A DNA stretch of 64,000 bases from Paenibacillus sp. JZ16 (lineage in GTDB: Bacteria; Bacillota; Bacilli; Paenibacillales; Paenibacillaceae), in contig NZ_CP017659.1 of the NCBI RefSeq assembly GCF_015326965.1, forward strand, positions 1,860,001 through 1,924,000. The letters are read 5' to 3'. A program made the translations under genes and the position numbers. Every line of letters begins with the position of its first letter. The first letter of the stretch is position 1. Below the pieces are notes generated by a model. That model was not told where the DNA came from and ran no database searches. It was given only the letters and a program-made list of their open reading frames with translations. This document shows, one piece after another, positions 64,000-64,000 of the stretch.

Positions 64000-64000
64000 C

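Overview
The window is a block of low-GC Gram-positive (Bacillota) chromosome, and I read it as a Paenibacillus or a close relative. The gene order topA-trmFO-hslV-hslU-flgB...sigD...rpsB-tsf-pyrH-frr-uppS-cdsA-dxr-rseP-proS-polC-rimP-nusA-ylxR-ylxQ-infB is the Bacillus subtilis order. The Paenibacillus assignment is an inference from two things: the right end carries a large membrane-bound AraC-type regulator beside an Lpl-type sugar ABC transporter, and a FapA-family gene sits inside the flagellar run. Almost every gene is on the minus strand, so transcription runs from right to left. I see no rRNA, tRNA, CRISPR array, prophage or insertion sequence.

Layout from left to right. (1) Positions 1-3400 hold infB (cut by the window edge), ylxQ, ylxR, nusA and rimP. 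A near-consensus promoter and a leader hairpin precede rimP. (2) Positions 3444-13060 hold polC, proS, rseP (site-2 protease), dxr and cdsA. (3) Positions 13081-17095 hold uppS, frr, pyrH, tsf and rpsB, broken up by rho-independent terminators, with a clear promoter in front of rpsB. (4) Positions 17334-48742 are a roughly 31-kb flagellar/chemotaxis supercluster. In transcription order it reads flgB-flgC-fliE-fliF-fliG-fliH-fliI-fliJ-ylxF-fliK-flgD-(flagellar operon protein)-flgE-swrD-fliL-fliM-fliY-cheY-fliO-fliP-fliQ-fliR-flhB-flhA-flhF-flhG-cheB-cheA-cheW-cheC-cheD-(membrane protein)-sigD-fapA-(unknown)-(SwrB-like)-(YceG-like). (5) Positions 49200-58199 hold hslU, hslV, trmFO, topA, dprA, sucD and sucC. 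(6) Positions 58693 to the end hold a plus-strand membrane AraC-type regulator that converges on two sugar ABC permeases and the truncated gene of their solute-binding protein.

How the genes work together. The supercluster builds the basal body, the export gate with its ATPase, the C-ring and the hook. It also encodes the CheA/CheW/CheY core with the B. subtilis-type adaptation and signal-removal proteins CheB, CheC, CheD and FliY, and sigma-D, which in related bacteria switches on flagellin and late genes. Many junctions overlap by 4-11 bases, which suggests translational coupling. The left part supplies translation, replication, isoprenoid and phospholipid functions.

Notable points. Both pyrH and cdsA are broken by what looks like one missing G in a G-run, most likely a sequence error. 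The codV/xerC and codY genes that flank hslVU in B. subtilis are absent. FlgD carries a tail of six 10-residue repeats. The sigD-rpsB interval holds a group of poorly characterised genes. I found no clearly new multi-gene system; the sigD-rpsB interval is the best place to look.
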